NCBI GenBank assembly: GCA_003460745.1
Contig: QTVU01000009.1
Span: 12,018 to 76,017, forward strand
Source: Firmicutes bacterium AM55-24TS
GTDB taxonomy: Bacteria > Bacillota > Clostridia > UBA1381
Direction: 5' to 3'
Length of the DNA stretch: 64,000 bases
Shown: one piece after another, positions 43,057-52,341 of the stretch
Layout: every line of letters starts with the position of its first letter
Position numbering within the stretch: position 1 is the stretch's first letter
Position numbers and translations under genes: made by a program
The notes under the pieces: generated by a model
The model's database searches: none
Told to the model about the DNA's origin: nothing
The model's input: only the letters and a program-made list of their open reading frames with translations

Positions 43057-43084
43057 TTAAAATGAACCCAAGGGGGAATTTGTT

Positions 43085-44908
43085 ATGGACGCATCTAAAA
43101 TCAAATTGATTATATGGGACCTTGACGAAACCTTTTGGAACGGTACTATTTCAGAACAAAAGGTCGCACCTGTTAAGCAGGCTTGCGACCTTGTTTTGTT
43201 ATCCTCAAAAAAGGGAATTGTCAATTCGATTTGTTCCAAAAATGATGAAAAGCCGTGTATCGATAAGCTGAAAGAATGGGATTTGGATAAGTATTTTGTG
43301 TTCAATTCGATTAACTGGGAGCCGAAAGGTCAGAGGATTAAAGATACTGTGGAAAGTATGAATTTAAGACCTTGCAATGTACTTTTTATTGACGATAATA
43401 AGCTGAATTTGGAGGAGGCAAAGTTTTTCTGCCCCGATATTATGACAATGCTGCCCGATAAAATCGGTGAACTTTATGCGGCGGTTTCAATGCTTGATAA
43501 GAATGACGAAAAATTATCACGTCTTGAAAGTTACAAGGTGCTTGAAAAGAAAAATAAGATTAAAAAGAGTATCGGTTCAAATGAAGAATTTTTGCGACAG
43601 AGCAATATCCACGTTGATTTTCATTCGGATTGTGCGGAACACATTGACAGATTGCATGAGCTTATATTTCGTGCAAATCAGCTTAATTTTACGAAAGTGC
43701 GCTCAACAAAAGACGAACTTAAAGCGTTGTTTGAAGATAAAAATGCGAAATGTGAATATATAACGGCGTATGACAAGTACGGTGAATACGGAATTGTCGG
43801 CTTTTATGCCGTAAAGGATAATGCACTTGTGCATTTTTTGTTTTCGTGCCGTACGCTTGGTATGGGGATTGAGCAATATACATATGAAAAAATCGGTTGT
43901 CCGGAACTTGATGTTGTAGGTGACGTGTCGGTTAAAATCGGTAAAAACGAGCCGACTGTAACGTGGATAAATCAAGATAACGTAAAGACGGATAATGAAT
44001 TTGAGGACATAAAAAATACCGGTTTTAAGGTGCTTATAAAAGGGCCTTGCGACTTAAATCAAATATTTTCGTTCATAAAAAATGAGGATATATTCGAGTG
44101 TGAGTTCACGTATGTGAGCCGCGAAAAACAGTCGCTCGGTGTTGCGATTGAGGGTATGAACCATACTTCGCAAATTGTAAATGCCTATTCGATTACAGGC
44201 GAAGAAACAGCCGAAATTTGTAAACTTCCTATATGCGACAGCCAAATGTACTCGGACAGCATTTATAAAAATAAGTACGGAATGATTTTTATAAGTATTT
44301 TGACTGACGCTAATCTCGGCGTGTATCGAAATAAAAACAACGGTGCTGTTTTTGCGTTTGGTGAGTATATTTATCCGCTTACCGACAAGGCTATGTGGAA
44401 AAAGTATATTAATAAAGAAGTTTATACCGCAAATTGTGATTTTAAAGAAAAGGATTTGCAGAAGATTGCGGGAGAATATGAGTTCTTGGGCAGACTTACA
44501 CCGAAGCAGACGGCGGAAAATCTGCGGTTTATCTATGAGCATATCAAACCCGATACGGAACTTGTTATTTTGCTTGGCTGCGAACGTGAGTACAAGGATA
44601 ATAAGCTGGAGGCTTGGGTGAACAGGCACAATGACCACAAGGAATATAATGCGGCGGTACGGAAAGAATTTGACGGCTGCAAAAACGTGACGTTGTTTGA
44701 CGTGAATGAATATATAACGTCCGATGATGATTTTAACGACAGTGTAAACCATTATAAAAAACGTGTGTATTACTTGATGGCACAAAAATTTACCGAAATG
44801 ATAAATGCTCATGCAAACGCAGATGTAGCAAAGCAAACGTCAAAAGCAAAACTTGCTTATTTAACATTAAAACAAAAAATTAAAAAGATTGTTAAACCAA
44901 ACGGTTAA
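43085..44908 (+). CDS. FkbH-like HAD-superfamily protein
   Basis: A 607-residue multidomain protein. The N-terminal ~135 residues are a HAD-IIIC/FkbH domain (LIIWDLDETFWNG with the nucleophile and acid aspartates, then NVLFIDDNKLNLEEA). A GNAT-like domain follows (about 180-300, LIFRANQLNFTKVR, GIVGFYAV, LFSCRTLGMGIE). The rest (about 330-580) may be an SGNH-like hydrolase region (LVILLGCEREY). FkbH proteins load glyceryl units onto carrier proteins in secondary metabolism, and relatives occur in surface glycan clusters. No carrier protein or synthase is adjacent, so the substrate is unknown. It follows purA by about 28 bases, with a GGGGG site. Confidence 0.8.
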   Translation: MDASKIKLIIWDLDETFWNGTISEQKVAPVKQACDLVLLSSKKGIVNSICSKNDEKPCIDKLKEWDLDKYFVFNSINWEPKGQRIKDTVESMNLRPCNVLFIDDNKLNLEEAKFFCPDIMTMLPDKIGELYAAVSMLDKNDEKLSRLESYKVLEKKNKIKKSIGSNEEFLRQSNIHVDFHSDCAEHIDRLHELIFRANQLNFTKVRSTKDELKALFEDKNAKCEYITAYDKYGEYGIVGFYAVKDNALVHFLFSCRTLGMGIEQYTYEKIGCPELDVVGDVSVKIGKNEPTVTWINQDNVKTDNEFEDIKNTGFKVLIKGPCDLNQIFSFIKNEDIFECEFTYVSREKQSLGVAIEGMNHTSQIVNAYSITGEETAEICKLPICDSQMYSDSIYKNKYGMIFISILTDANLGVYRNKNNGAVFAFGEYIYPLTDKAMWKKYINKEVYTANCDFKEKDLQKIAGEYEFLGRLTPKQTAENLRFIYEHIKPDTELVILLGCEREYKDNKLEAWVNRHNDHKEYNAAVRKEFDGCKNVTLFDVNEYITSDDDFNDSVNHYKKRVYYLMAQKFTEMINAHANADVAKQTSKAKLAYLTLKQKIKKIVKPNG

Positions 44909-44916
44909 ATTTTATA

Positions 44917-44945
44917 TTGACAAAACAGTTGCATTAGAATAAAAT
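44917..44945 (+). promoter_or_regulatory. Sigma-A promoter of the CapA-like gene
   Basis: TTGACA (44917-44922) and TAAAAT (44940-44945) with a 17-base spacer, about 35 bases before the start. Confidence 0.75.
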
Positions 44946-44980
44946 TAAACTATTGATTAAAATAATTTGGGAGATTATAA

Positions 44981-46030
44981 ATGAGTATACGAAAGGTAAC
45001 TATATGCTTGGCGGTGATTCTTTTCATATCTGCCACCGTTCTTGCATTTACATCTAATAAACGTGCAGAAAAAAAGGCTGAAAAAGAATATACGCCTACC
45101 GCACAGACGGTCACAATGACGGCTGTCGGCGACTGTACGTTGGCAACTGACATAAACGCAGACCCAAACGGCAGCTTTAAATCGGTTGCCGAGTCTTTAA
45201 ACGGCGATTATTCATATTTCTTTAAAAATGTTTCACCGATATTTTCGGAGGACGATTTAACTATCGTAAATTTTGAGGGTACTTTGTCAAATCAAGGAAC
45301 AAGACAGGATAAGCAGTTTGCTTTCAGGGGTAAGCCTGAATATGTGCAGATACTTACATCGTCAAGTGTTGAGGCGGCAAACCTTGCAAATAACCACAGT
45401 GCCGATTACGGTGACGTAAGTCTTTCGGACACGATAAAATATTTGAATGAGGCCGGTATCTCCAATTTTATAGGTACGAATACCGCGATAAGAGATGTAA
45501 ACGGAATATCGGTCGGACTTGTCGGAATTGACGCACTTGACGAAACAGAGGCGGCAAAACTTGAAAATGTCATCGGTTCGGTTAAAAGTCTTGGTGCACA
45601 GCTTGTTATAGTAAGTATTCACTGGGGCGAAGAAAAGGCTACCGCTCCGAACGATACACAAACAGAGCTTGCACACAAGGCGATTGACGCAGGTGCAGAC
45701 CTTGTTTTGGGAACACACCCTCACGTTTTGCAGGGTATTGAAAAATACAACGGTAAATATATAGCGTACAGCTTAGGTAACTTCTGCTTCGGCGGTAACA
45801 ATAACCCGGCGGACAAGGACACAGTTATATACAGACAGACATTTACGTTTGTTGACGGGGTTATGCAGGAGGACGATAATATGACGCTTATTCCCGCAAC
45901 AATTTCGGGTCATGATGAGTATAACGACTATCAGCCGGCAATAGCTGAGGGTGACAGAAAGACTCAAATAGAGAATAAGTTGATTGAATATTCGACACCG
46001 CTCGGACTTTCTACGCTTAATTTCAGATAA
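44981..46030 (+). CDS. CapA/PgsA-like membrane-anchored metallophosphatase-fold protein
   Basis: A 349-residue protein with one N-terminal membrane anchor (about residues 5-23) and an extracellular CapA domain. The motifs are VGDCTLATDIN near 50, DLTIVNFEGTLS near 95, NLANNHSADYG near 130, LVIVSIHWGEEK near 210 and LGTHPHVLQGIEKYNGKYIAYSLGNF near 240 in pattern. The histidines and aspartates are those of the metallophosphatase fold. In Bacillus, PgsA/CapA is part of the poly-gamma-glutamate export machine, but solitary CapA proteins are common in clostridia and their job is not settled. Its own promoter precedes it and the gene is monocistronic. Confidence 0.87.
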   Translation: MSIRKVTICLAVILFISATVLAFTSNKRAEKKAEKEYTPTAQTVTMTAVGDCTLATDINADPNGSFKSVAESLNGDYSYFFKNVSPIFSEDDLTIVNFEGTLSNQGTRQDKQFAFRGKPEYVQILTSSSVEAANLANNHSADYGDVSLSDTIKYLNEAGISNFIGTNTAIRDVNGISVGLVGIDALDETEAAKLENVIGSVKSLGAQLVIVSIHWGEEKATAPNDTQTELAHKAIDAGADLVLGTHPHVLQGIEKYNGKYIAYSLGNFCFGGNNNPADKDTVIYRQTFTFVDGVMQEDDNMTLIPATISGHDEYNDYQPAIAEGDRKTQIENKLIEYSTPLGLSTLNFR

Positions 46031-46043
46031 TTTGTTTTTACTA

Positions 46044-46073
46044 TTGACAAATGGCAGTAAAGTTTAGTATAAT
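46044..46073 (+). promoter_or_regulatory. Sigma-A promoter of the ABC importer operon
   Basis: TTGACA (46044-46049) and TATAAT (46068-46073) with an 18-base spacer. Transcription would start near 46080 and include a leader of about 120 bases. Confidence 0.82.
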
Positions 46074-46098
46074 ATAACACAGATTAGATGAGATTAGA

Positions 46099-46163
46099 AC
46101 AGACAGAGCATATTTTAATATGATTTTTATGCCTCTCGGACTTATCTGTCTGAGAGGTTTTTC
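46099..46163 (+). promoter_or_regulatory. Transcription attenuator in the leader of the ABC importer operon
   Basis: A 10-bp terminator stem CCTCTCGGAC/GTCTGAGAGG (46132-46141 and 46148-46157) is followed by five T. An upstream segment CAGACAGA (46100-46107) is complementary to TCTGTCTG (46145-46152), which is part of the terminator's 3' arm, so the two structures exclude each other. This is the layout of a riboswitch or protein-controlled attenuator; the signal is unknown. Confidence 0.65.
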
Positions 46164-46198
46164 TGTTTTTTCTTGCAAAAAAGAAAGGAAGATGTAAA

Positions 46199-47221
46199 AT
46201 GAAAAATTTAAAGAAGATTATTGCAATGGGACTAACAGCCGCACTATGTGCCGTTTCTTTGGCAGGTTGCGGAGGCACACAAAACGGTGGAACTGACGGA
46301 GCAACAGACACAAATGCTAAAGATACATACAAAATCGGTGTACTTCAATACGCAGACCATCCGTCGCTTGATAACTGCCGTGAGGGCTTTAAGCAGGGAC
46401 TTGATTCAGAGGGTATCAAGTATGATATTACAGAATCGTCTGCAAAGGGTGACGACTCAACAAATACACAAATTGCACAGCAATTTGTTTCACAAGGTAT
46501 GGACCTTGTATGCGGTATCGCAACACCGTCTGCGCAGGCTTGCTACAATGCGGCTTACGAGGCAAAGATTCCTGTAATCTTTAACGCAGTGTCAGACCCT
46601 GTTGCCGCAAAGCTTGCAGAAAGCGATACACAGGCAATGGACGGAATTACAGGTGTAAGCGATATGTTGCCTGTTGACGAACAGTTAAAGCTTATCCGTG
46701 AAATGTTGCCTGACGCAAAGAAAATCGGTATACTTTACACAACAAGTGAAGCAAATTCTGTTTCTACAATAGAAACATATAAGCAAAAAGTAGGCGAATA
46801 CGGTTTTGAACTTGTTGAAAAGGGTATTACAAATGCCGCTGAAATTCCGCAGGCAGTAGACCTTTTGGTAAGCGAAGTTGACTGTATCTCAAATATGACA
46901 GACAACACAGTTGTTGAAAACTTGCCTATACTTCTTGAAAAGGCAACTGCTAAAAACATTCCTGTATTCGGCAGTGAAGAAGAACAAGTAGGAAACGGCT
47001 GTATCGCGTCAGCCGGTATCGACTACATTGAACTTGGTAAAAAAGCAGGCGTTATGGCTGCAAGAGTGCTAAAGGGTGAGGACGTTAAGAATATCCCTTT
47101 CGAAACTCTTACAGAAAGTAAAATTACAATCAACACTGACGTCGCAGAAAAAATCGGAGTAACAATACCGCAGTCAATCACAGACAGAGCTGAGGTCAAA
47201 AACGCTCCGTCTGAATCATGA
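46199..47221 (+). CDS. ABC importer substrate-binding lipoprotein (ABC_sub_bind/TrpX-like)
   Basis: A 340-residue lipoprotein. The signal peptide ends in the lipobox LAGC (cysteine near residue 23), then a Gly/Thr-rich spacer leads to a periplasmic-binding fold starting YKIGVLQYADHPSLDNCREG, with VCGIATPSAQACYNA, AVSDPVAAKL and KKIGILYTTSEANS as family blocks. Members are often annotated as tryptophan (TrpX) or other small-molecule binders; the ligand cannot be read from the sequence. AAAGGAAG stands before the ATG. The stop overlaps the permease start (ATGA), so the three importer genes are coupled and under control of the leader attenuator. Confidence 0.9.
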   Translation: MKNLKKIIAMGLTAALCAVSLAGCGGTQNGGTDGATDTNAKDTYKIGVLQYADHPSLDNCREGFKQGLDSEGIKYDITESSAKGDDSTNTQIAQQFVSQGMDLVCGIATPSAQACYNAAYEAKIPVIFNAVSDPVAAKLAESDTQAMDGITGVSDMLPVDEQLKLIREMLPDAKKIGILYTTSEANSVSTIETYKQKVGEYGFELVEKGITNAAEIPQAVDLLVSEVDCISNMTDNTVVENLPILLEKATAKNIPVFGSEEEQVGNGCIASAGIDYIELGKKAGVMAARVLKGEDVKNIPFETLTESKITINTDVAEKIGVTIPQSITDRAEVKNAPSES

Positions 47222-48120
47222 TTGAAGGACTGATAGTCGGAATACTTGAGCAGGGACTGATATATGGAATAATGGCTATGGGTGTGTATATCACCTATAC
47301 CATTCTTGATTTCCCCGATTTGTCTGTAGACGGTACGTTCCCTCTCGGAATAGCTATATGCTTTGTGATGATTAATAACGGTCTTAATCCGTGGCTTGCA
47401 TTGCTTGCGGCATTTGCCGCAGGGTGCATAGCCGGTATGTTTACGGGAATTTTCAACGTAAAACTCAGAATACGCAATCTTCTTTGCGGTATTCTTACTA
47501 TGACGGCTCTTTATTCGATAAATTACGGAATAGTCGGAAAAGCGTCGGATTTCCTAAGTATGGATACAACGACTATTTTCTCGCAGACAGCTTTCCTTTT
47601 CGGAAACGGTCACTTTGCATTGTACTCTAAACTTGTTGTTATTCTTGTGATTACGCTTATCGCAAAGTTTGCACTTGATTGGTATATGCGTACAAAGTCG
47701 GGATTTCTTTTAAGAAGTGTCGGAGATAATGAGGGGCTTGTAATCACGCTTGCACAAAATCCGGGAACGATTAAAATTATCGGTCTTGCGATTGCAAACG
47801 GACTTGTTTCGCTTGCCGGTGCGGTGTACTGCCAATACGGCAAAGCGTTTAACGTTGCATCTGGTACGGGTACTGTTGTTATGGGTCTTGCCGCTGTTAT
47901 TATCGGCTCGACTATATTTAAGAAAATTAAATTCCTTAGAATTACAACAGGCGTGCTTTTCGGTATGATTATTTATAAGGCCTGTATTTCAATCGCACTT
48001 GCCGCAGGTTTGCGTTCGCAAGATACAAACCTTATGATAACGATTTTGTTTATTGCAACACTTTGCGTAGACGAATTTTTGCTTAAAAAGAAGAAAGTTG
48101 GGGTGAAGAAAAATGCTTGA
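47218..48120 (+). CDS. ABC importer permease
   Basis: A 300-residue membrane protein with about eight hydrophobic segments, of the branched-chain-amino-acid-permease-like family that pairs with ABC_sub_bind proteins. The typical motifs are ILDFPDLSVDGTFPLG near the N-terminus, NLLCGILTMTALYSINYGIVGK, RSVGDNEGLVITLAQN near 180 and NGLVSLAGAVYCQYGKAF near 205. A lysine-rich end follows the last segment. The start overlaps the previous gene by four bases (ATGA) and the end overlaps the ATPase gene by eight, so this is a tight operon. Confidence 0.9.
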   Translation: MIEGLIVGILEQGLIYGIMAMGVYITYTILDFPDLSVDGTFPLGIAICFVMINNGLNPWLALLAAFAAGCIAGMFTGIFNVKLRIRNLLCGILTMTALYSINYGIVGKASDFLSMDTTTIFSQTAFLFGNGHFALYSKLVVILVITLIAKFALDWYMRTKSGFLLRSVGDNEGLVITLAQNPGTIKIIGLAIANGLVSLAGAVYCQYGKAFNVASGTGTVVMGLAAVIIGSTIFKKIKFLRITTGVLFGMIIYKACISIALAAGLRSQDTNLMITILFIATLCVDEFLLKKKKVGVKKNA

Positions 48121-48886
48121 ACTTTCTCACATTTATAAAACTTTTAATCAAGGAACTATTGATGAAAAGGTACTTTTTTCGGACTTTAACATAACTGTAA
48201 ACGACGGTGATTTTGTCGGAGTTATCGGTTCAAACGGTTCGGGAAAAACGACTATGTTAAACGTCATTTCGGGCGATATGCCGATTGACAGCGGAAGTGT
48301 TTTGCTTGACGGTAAGGAGCTTAATAAGCTGAAAAACTTTAAACGTGCGCAGAGAATAGGCAGAGTTTTTCAAAATCCCGCAATGGGAACCTGTCCGTCA
48401 ATGACTATATGGGAAAACCTGTCTATCGCAGATAATAAGGGTAAGAATTTCGGACTTTCGTTTGGACTCAACCGTCAGAGAAAAGACTTTTACCGTTCAC
48501 AGCTTGAACTTTTGGGTATGGGACTTGAAAACAGACTTTCAACCCTTGCAGGCTCACTTTCGGGTGGTCAAAGACAGGCGCTTGCACTTATTATGGCGAC
48601 TATGATCAGACCTGATTTGTTGCTTTTGGATGAACATACAGCCGCACTTGACCCTAAATCTTCTGATACGGTTATGATGCTTACGGATAAGATTGTTCAT
48701 GAAAAGAACATAACAACCATTATGGTAACGCATAATCTTCGTCACGCGGTTGAGCATGGCACAAGAACTGTTATGATGCATAACGGCGAGGCTATTATGG
48801 ACGTTTCCGGTGCGGAAAAAGAAAATAAGACGATAAATGACTACTTGACAGTGTTTAACGAAATAAGTATCGAATGTGGAAATTAG
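48113..48886 (+). CDS. ABC importer ATPase
   Basis: A 257-residue ATP-binding subunit. It has Walker A IGSNGSGKTTML near residue 43, the Q-loop GRVFQNPAMGTCPSM near 84, the signature LSGGQRQALALIMA near 145, Walker B LLLLDEHTAALDP near 165 and the H-loop MVTHNLRHAVEHG near 203. In place of the usual glutamate-rich extension it has the compact form of the family that serves ABC_sub_bind transporters. It is the last gene of the importer operon and is followed by a strong terminator. Confidence 0.93.
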   Translation: MLELSHIYKTFNQGTIDEKVLFSDFNITVNDGDFVGVIGSNGSGKTTMLNVISGDMPIDSGSVLLDGKELNKLKNFKRAQRIGRVFQNPAMGTCPSMTIWENLSIADNKGKNFGLSFGLNRQRKDFYRSQLELLGMGLENRLSTLAGSLSGGQRQALALIMATMIRPDLLLLDEHTAALDPKSSDTVMMLTDKIVHEKNITTIMVTHNLRHAVEHGTRTVMMHNGEAIMDVSGAEKENKTINDYLTVFNEISIECGN

Positions 48887-48890
48887 CCTA

Positions 48891-48927
48891 AAAGCTGAAT
48901 TTGAGAGTGTTCAAATTCAGCTTTTTT
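48891..48927 (+). terminator. Terminator of the ABC importer operon
   Basis: A perfect 12-bp stem AGCTGAATTTGA (48893-48904) with TCAAATTCAGCT (48911-48922), followed by T6. Confidence 0.9.
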
Positions 48928-48960
48928 AGTATAAAAATCAGCAAATATTTCATTCTCTTC

Positions 48961-48989
48961 TTGAATTTTTATTCATTAAAGTTTATAAT
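48961..48989 (+). promoter_or_regulatory. Sigma-A promoter of the rhamnogalacturonan lyase gene
   Basis: TTGAAT (48961-48966) and TATAAT (48984-48989) with a 17-base spacer, about 55 bases before the start. Confidence 0.78.
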
Positions 48990-49045
48990 GAAAAAAGAGG
49001 CTTAAGAGAGATATTGGAGCGATTTGGGGTAAGGGAGAAAAAACT

Positions 49046-52000
49046 ATGTTAAAAAAATTAACCGCATTTTTGACGGTAGCTGTAATGGTTACATCAGTTG
49101 CGTCAATATCGGTGTTGACGTCATATGCCGACACAAATTCAACTATTGAAAAACGAGTAATGGAAAAACTTGATCGAGGCACTGTTGCCGTTAAAACAAA
49201 CGGCGGTGTATATTTGTCGTGGCGACTTTTGGGTACGGAAAGTCTGACAAATCAAGCATTTGACATATACCGTGACGGCGAAAAAATATATACAACAGGC
49301 GGACACGATGCAACTTGCTATACCGATTCAAAAGGCACAGCGGATAACAAGTATACAGTTGTGCCGAAAGGTGAGGCAATAGACGAAACAGAGGCGGTTG
49401 ATGTTTGGACAACCAACACAATATATAAAGGTCGTTCTGTGGCATATAAAGACATTGCGTTTAAAGTTCCTGACGGAGGAAAGACGCCGACAGATGAAGA
49501 ATATACATATACCGCAAACGATATGAGTGTGGGCGACCTTGACGGTGACGGAGAATATGAATACATCGTAAAATGGGACCCGTCTAATTCAAAGGATAAT
49601 TCCGTTAAGGGTTATACGGGCAATGTGTACTTGGACGCATATGAGCTTGACGGCACTCTTCTTTGGAGAATAGATTTGGGAGTTAATATCCGCGCGGGTG
49701 CGCACTATACTCAATATATGGTGTATGATTTTGACGGTGACGGTAAGTCGGAAGTCATATTAAAAACAGCACCGGGCTCAAAAGACGGTGAGGGTAATTA
49801 TGTCTCAAAAGCAGGAAAGAATATAACCAAGGGTGACGATAAAAAAGATTGCAGAAATTCATTCGGTTTGCTTATGGGCAAGGATGGCGGACCGGAGTAT
49901 TTAACTGTATTTAACGGTGAAACAGGTGCGGCAATGCAGACTGTTGATTTTGACCCGCCGAGAAGTATTTTGACATCTTCCGAATGGGGCGACAGCTATG
50001 CAAACAGAAGTGAAAGATATCTTGCCGCGGTGGCATATCTTGACGGTGTACACCCGAGTGTTGTAATGACAAGAGGATATTATACATATGTGTATGCGGC
50101 GGCATATACTTGGGACGGCACAGACCTTAAAGAACAATGGCTTTCAACTAATACACCGACAGAAGAAAATGGCGGTACAGGTTGTACCGTAAAATATGCA
50201 GACGGTACAAGTAAAAATAATCCAAATAAAACGCTTTATGCACAAGGTGCACACAGTGTATCGGTAGCTGACGTGGATAATGACGGATATGACGAGATTA
50301 TTTTCGGCAGTGCGGTTCTTGACAATGACGGAACTGTTTTGACGTATGACGGTCGAGGACACGGTGACGCAGAACACGTTTCGGACTTTGATAACGATGG
50401 AAAACAAGAAATATTTATGGCGCACGAGGCAGGTAAGCACAATGATGACACAATTCCATATGCGGTAGATATAAAGAGATATAATGGTGATATTATGCTA
50501 CAAGCCGCACAGGGAGATATAGGCAGAGGTATTATGGATAATGTCGATGATGATTATGCGTTGTCAAGCGGTAATCTTTCGTTGTTCTGGTCGGTAGCGG
50601 CTGACGGTATATATAATCAAGCAGGTGAAAAAGTAGGAAATATACCTAATACCAATGGAAGCAATATGGAGAATTTTGCAGTATATTGGGACGGTGATTT
50701 GGGACGAGAATTGCTTGACGGAAATAAACTTGTAAAATACAGCATAAAAAGCGGTGCGGAAAGAATTTATTATAACAGTAAAAATTCAACATTGCCGGGT
50801 TCAATAAATAACGGTACAAAGTCAAATGCGTGTCTTACAGCCGACCTTTTCGGTGATTGGCGTGAAGAAATCGTGCTTAGATACGGTGACGGTGTGAGAA
50901 TTTATTTTTCGACTATTCCGACTGATTACAGACTTACAACGCTTATGCACGACAGTCAATATCGTTGCGCAATAGCATGGCAGAATGTCGGATACAACCA
51001 GTCGCCTCATACAAGCTATTATATAGGTTCGGCGGCTTTGGCGAAAGATTCGGGTGGCAACACGTTAAACTACCTTGCACCAAGTACGTCATTCACTAAA
51101 GTGACATATCCCGATACTTCGTTATTTACACCACGTCCTACGGTAAAAGCCACGACAGCACCTGTGACTGTTACTGCCGATGCGGATACATATCTTGTGG
51201 ACAGTACAACGGCACACGGCTCTGACGAGGAATTGAAGATTAATCAAGCACAAAATGTATATACATCAAGCTCGCCGGGATTGAAAGATGTTAAAGGTTT
51301 GGGATTGATTCGCTTTGACCTTTCAAAGTATGCCGGTAAAAAATTAGTATCGGCAACATTAAATTTGTATGATAAATTTTCAAATACGGAAAAGAAAAAT
51401 TCGGTTTTACATCTTGATTACTGTTCAAAGAATGATTGGGACGAGGCGACAGTTACTACAAATGATATAACAGTGAGAGGCGAAAATACACCGTTATCGT
51501 CATTGGGTTTACAAGTGTCACCTGCATACAATGTCGATTATAAGGAAATATCGTTCGATGTGACGGATGTAATAAAAGAGAAGTGTACAGATAATTTGAT
51601 TACGTTTACATTGTGGACAGGTACAGGACGTGAACAGGTTATCGCGTCAAAGGAATACAGCGGTACAGATGCGCAAGGACCGACGCTTGTTTTGGAATTT
51701 GAGGGAGAAGAGCCGACACCAACGCCAACAGTAGTGCCAACGGCAACACCAACATTAAAGCCGACAGCGACACCGACGGTAGTGCCAACGGCAACACCAA
51801 CATTAAAGCCGACAGCGACGCCGACGGTAGTGCCAACGGCAACACCGACATTAAAGCCGACAGCAACACCAACGGTAGTGCCAACGGCAACACCAACATT
51901 AAAGCCGACAGCAACACCGGCGGTTACTTCAACATTAAAGCCGACAACAATTCCGACAGCAATCCCAACGGTGATTCCAACAGCGACACCAAATTTGGCA

Positions 52001-52264
52001 AACAACAAAATCACAGCTATGATAAATAGCAACAACAAACTTGATGTCACACTTGATTTTGAAAATGTGGATATGAATGATGTTAATGTGTATATTGCAT
52101 TTAAAAATGACGGTAAACTTGTCGGATTGAAAATGCCACAAACAAGTGAACTAAAGGGAATAGAGTTGATTGATAAGGAGTATACGGATATAGAGGTTTA
52201 TGCTTGGAATAATAAGCAGAAACCGTATGCGAATATAGTACGTATCGTTAATAATGTACAATAA
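49046..52264 (+). CDS. Secreted rhamnogalacturonan lyase (PL11) with DNRLRE-like domain and Pro/Thr stalk
   Basis: A 1072-residue exported pectin-degrading enzyme. A signal peptide (about 1-28) precedes an Ig-like N-domain ([20 protein letters not shown]) and the eight-bladed PL11 propeller with many calcium-binding loops ([55 protein letters not shown]) up to about residue 690. A DNRLRE-like beta domain follows (about 705-885, [37 protein letters not shown]), then a Pro/Thr linker of 16-residue repeats (about 890-980) and a small C-terminal beta domain. PL11 enzymes cut rhamnogalacturonan I by beta-elimination. It has its own promoter and ends at a bidirectional terminator. Confidence 0.93.
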   Translation: MLKKLTAFLTVAVMVTSVASISVLTSYADTNSTIEKRVMEKLDRGTVAVKTNGGVYLSWRLLGTESLTNQAFDIYRDGEKIYTTGGHDATCYTDSKGTADNKYTVVPKGEAIDETEAVDVWTTNTIYKGRSVAYKDIAFKVPDGGKTPTDEEYTYTANDMSVGDLDGDGEYEYIVKWDPSNSKDNSVKGYTGNVYLDAYELDGTLLWRIDLGVNIRAGAHYTQYMVYDFDGDGKSEVILKTAPGSKDGEGNYVSKAGKNITKGDDKKDCRNSFGLLMGKDGGPEYLTVFNGETGAAMQTVDFDPPRSILTSSEWGDSYANRSERYLAAVAYLDGVHPSVVMTRGYYTYVYAAAYTWDGTDLKEQWLSTNTPTEENGGTGCTVKYADGTSKNNPNKTLYAQGAHSVSVADVDNDGYDEIIFGSAVLDNDGTVLTYDGRGHGDAEHVSDFDNDGKQEIFMAHEAGKHNDDTIPYAVDIKRYNGDIMLQAAQGDIGRGIMDNVDDDYALSSGNLSLFWSVAADGIYNQAGEKVGNIPNTNGSNMENFAVYWDGDLGRELLDGNKLVKYSIKSGAERIYYNSKNSTLPGSINNGTKSNACLTADLFGDWREEIVLRYGDGVRIYFSTIPTDYRLTTLMHDSQYRCAIAWQNVGYNQSPHTSYYIGSAALAKDSGGNTLNYLAPSTSFTKVTYPDTSLFTPRPTVKATTAPVTVTADADTYLVDSTTAHGSDEELKINQAQNVYTSSSPGLKDVKGLGLIRFDLSKYAGKKLVSATLNLYDKFSNTEKKNSVLHLDYCSKNDWDEATVTTNDITVRGENTPLSSLGLQVSPAYNVDYKEISFDVTDVIKEKCTDNLITFTLWTGTGREQVIASKEYSGTDAQGPTLVLEFEGEEPTPTPTVVPTATPTLKPTATPTVVPTATPTLKPTATPTVVPTATPTLKPTATPTVVPTATPTLKPTATPAVTSTLKPTTIPTAIPTVIPTATPNLANNKITAMINSNNKLDVTLDFENVDMNDVNVYIAFKNDGKLVGLKMPQTSELKGIELIDKEYTDIEVYAWNNKQKPYANIVRIVNNVQ
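51713..51990. repeat. Tandem 48-bp repeats coding for the Pro/Thr linker
   Basis: About four near-identical 48-bp units coding for [16 protein letters not shown] lie here, followed by degenerate copies. The length of such stalks often differs between strains. Confidence 0.85.
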
Positions 52265-52266
52265 AC

Positions 52267-52299
52267 AAAAAACTGATGTGGAAACACATCAGTTTTTTT
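52267..52299. terminator. Bidirectional terminator between PL11 and dxs
   Basis: AACTGATGTG (52271-52280) pairs with CACATCAGTT (52285-52294) around GAAA; A-runs and T-runs flank it, so it serves both converging genes. Confidence 0.88.
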
Positions 52300-52341
52300 G
52301 TTATCTTATAAAATTAGTTTTTTATAATATTTCATCTCTTA

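Noticed and set aside
46129..46197. 23-codon leader frame across the attenuator
   Set aside because: It has no ribosome site and no run of codons for one amino acid, so a classical leader-peptide attenuator is not supported, though coupling cannot be fully excluded.
46080..46198. T-box riboswitch before the ABC importer
   Set aside because: The leader is too short and lacks the T-box core and specifier features.
51538..52050. Antisense frame of 170 codons rich in Val/Gly over the Pro/Thr stalk
   Set aside because: Antisense of a PT repeat gives a VG repeat by necessity; there is no ribosome site.
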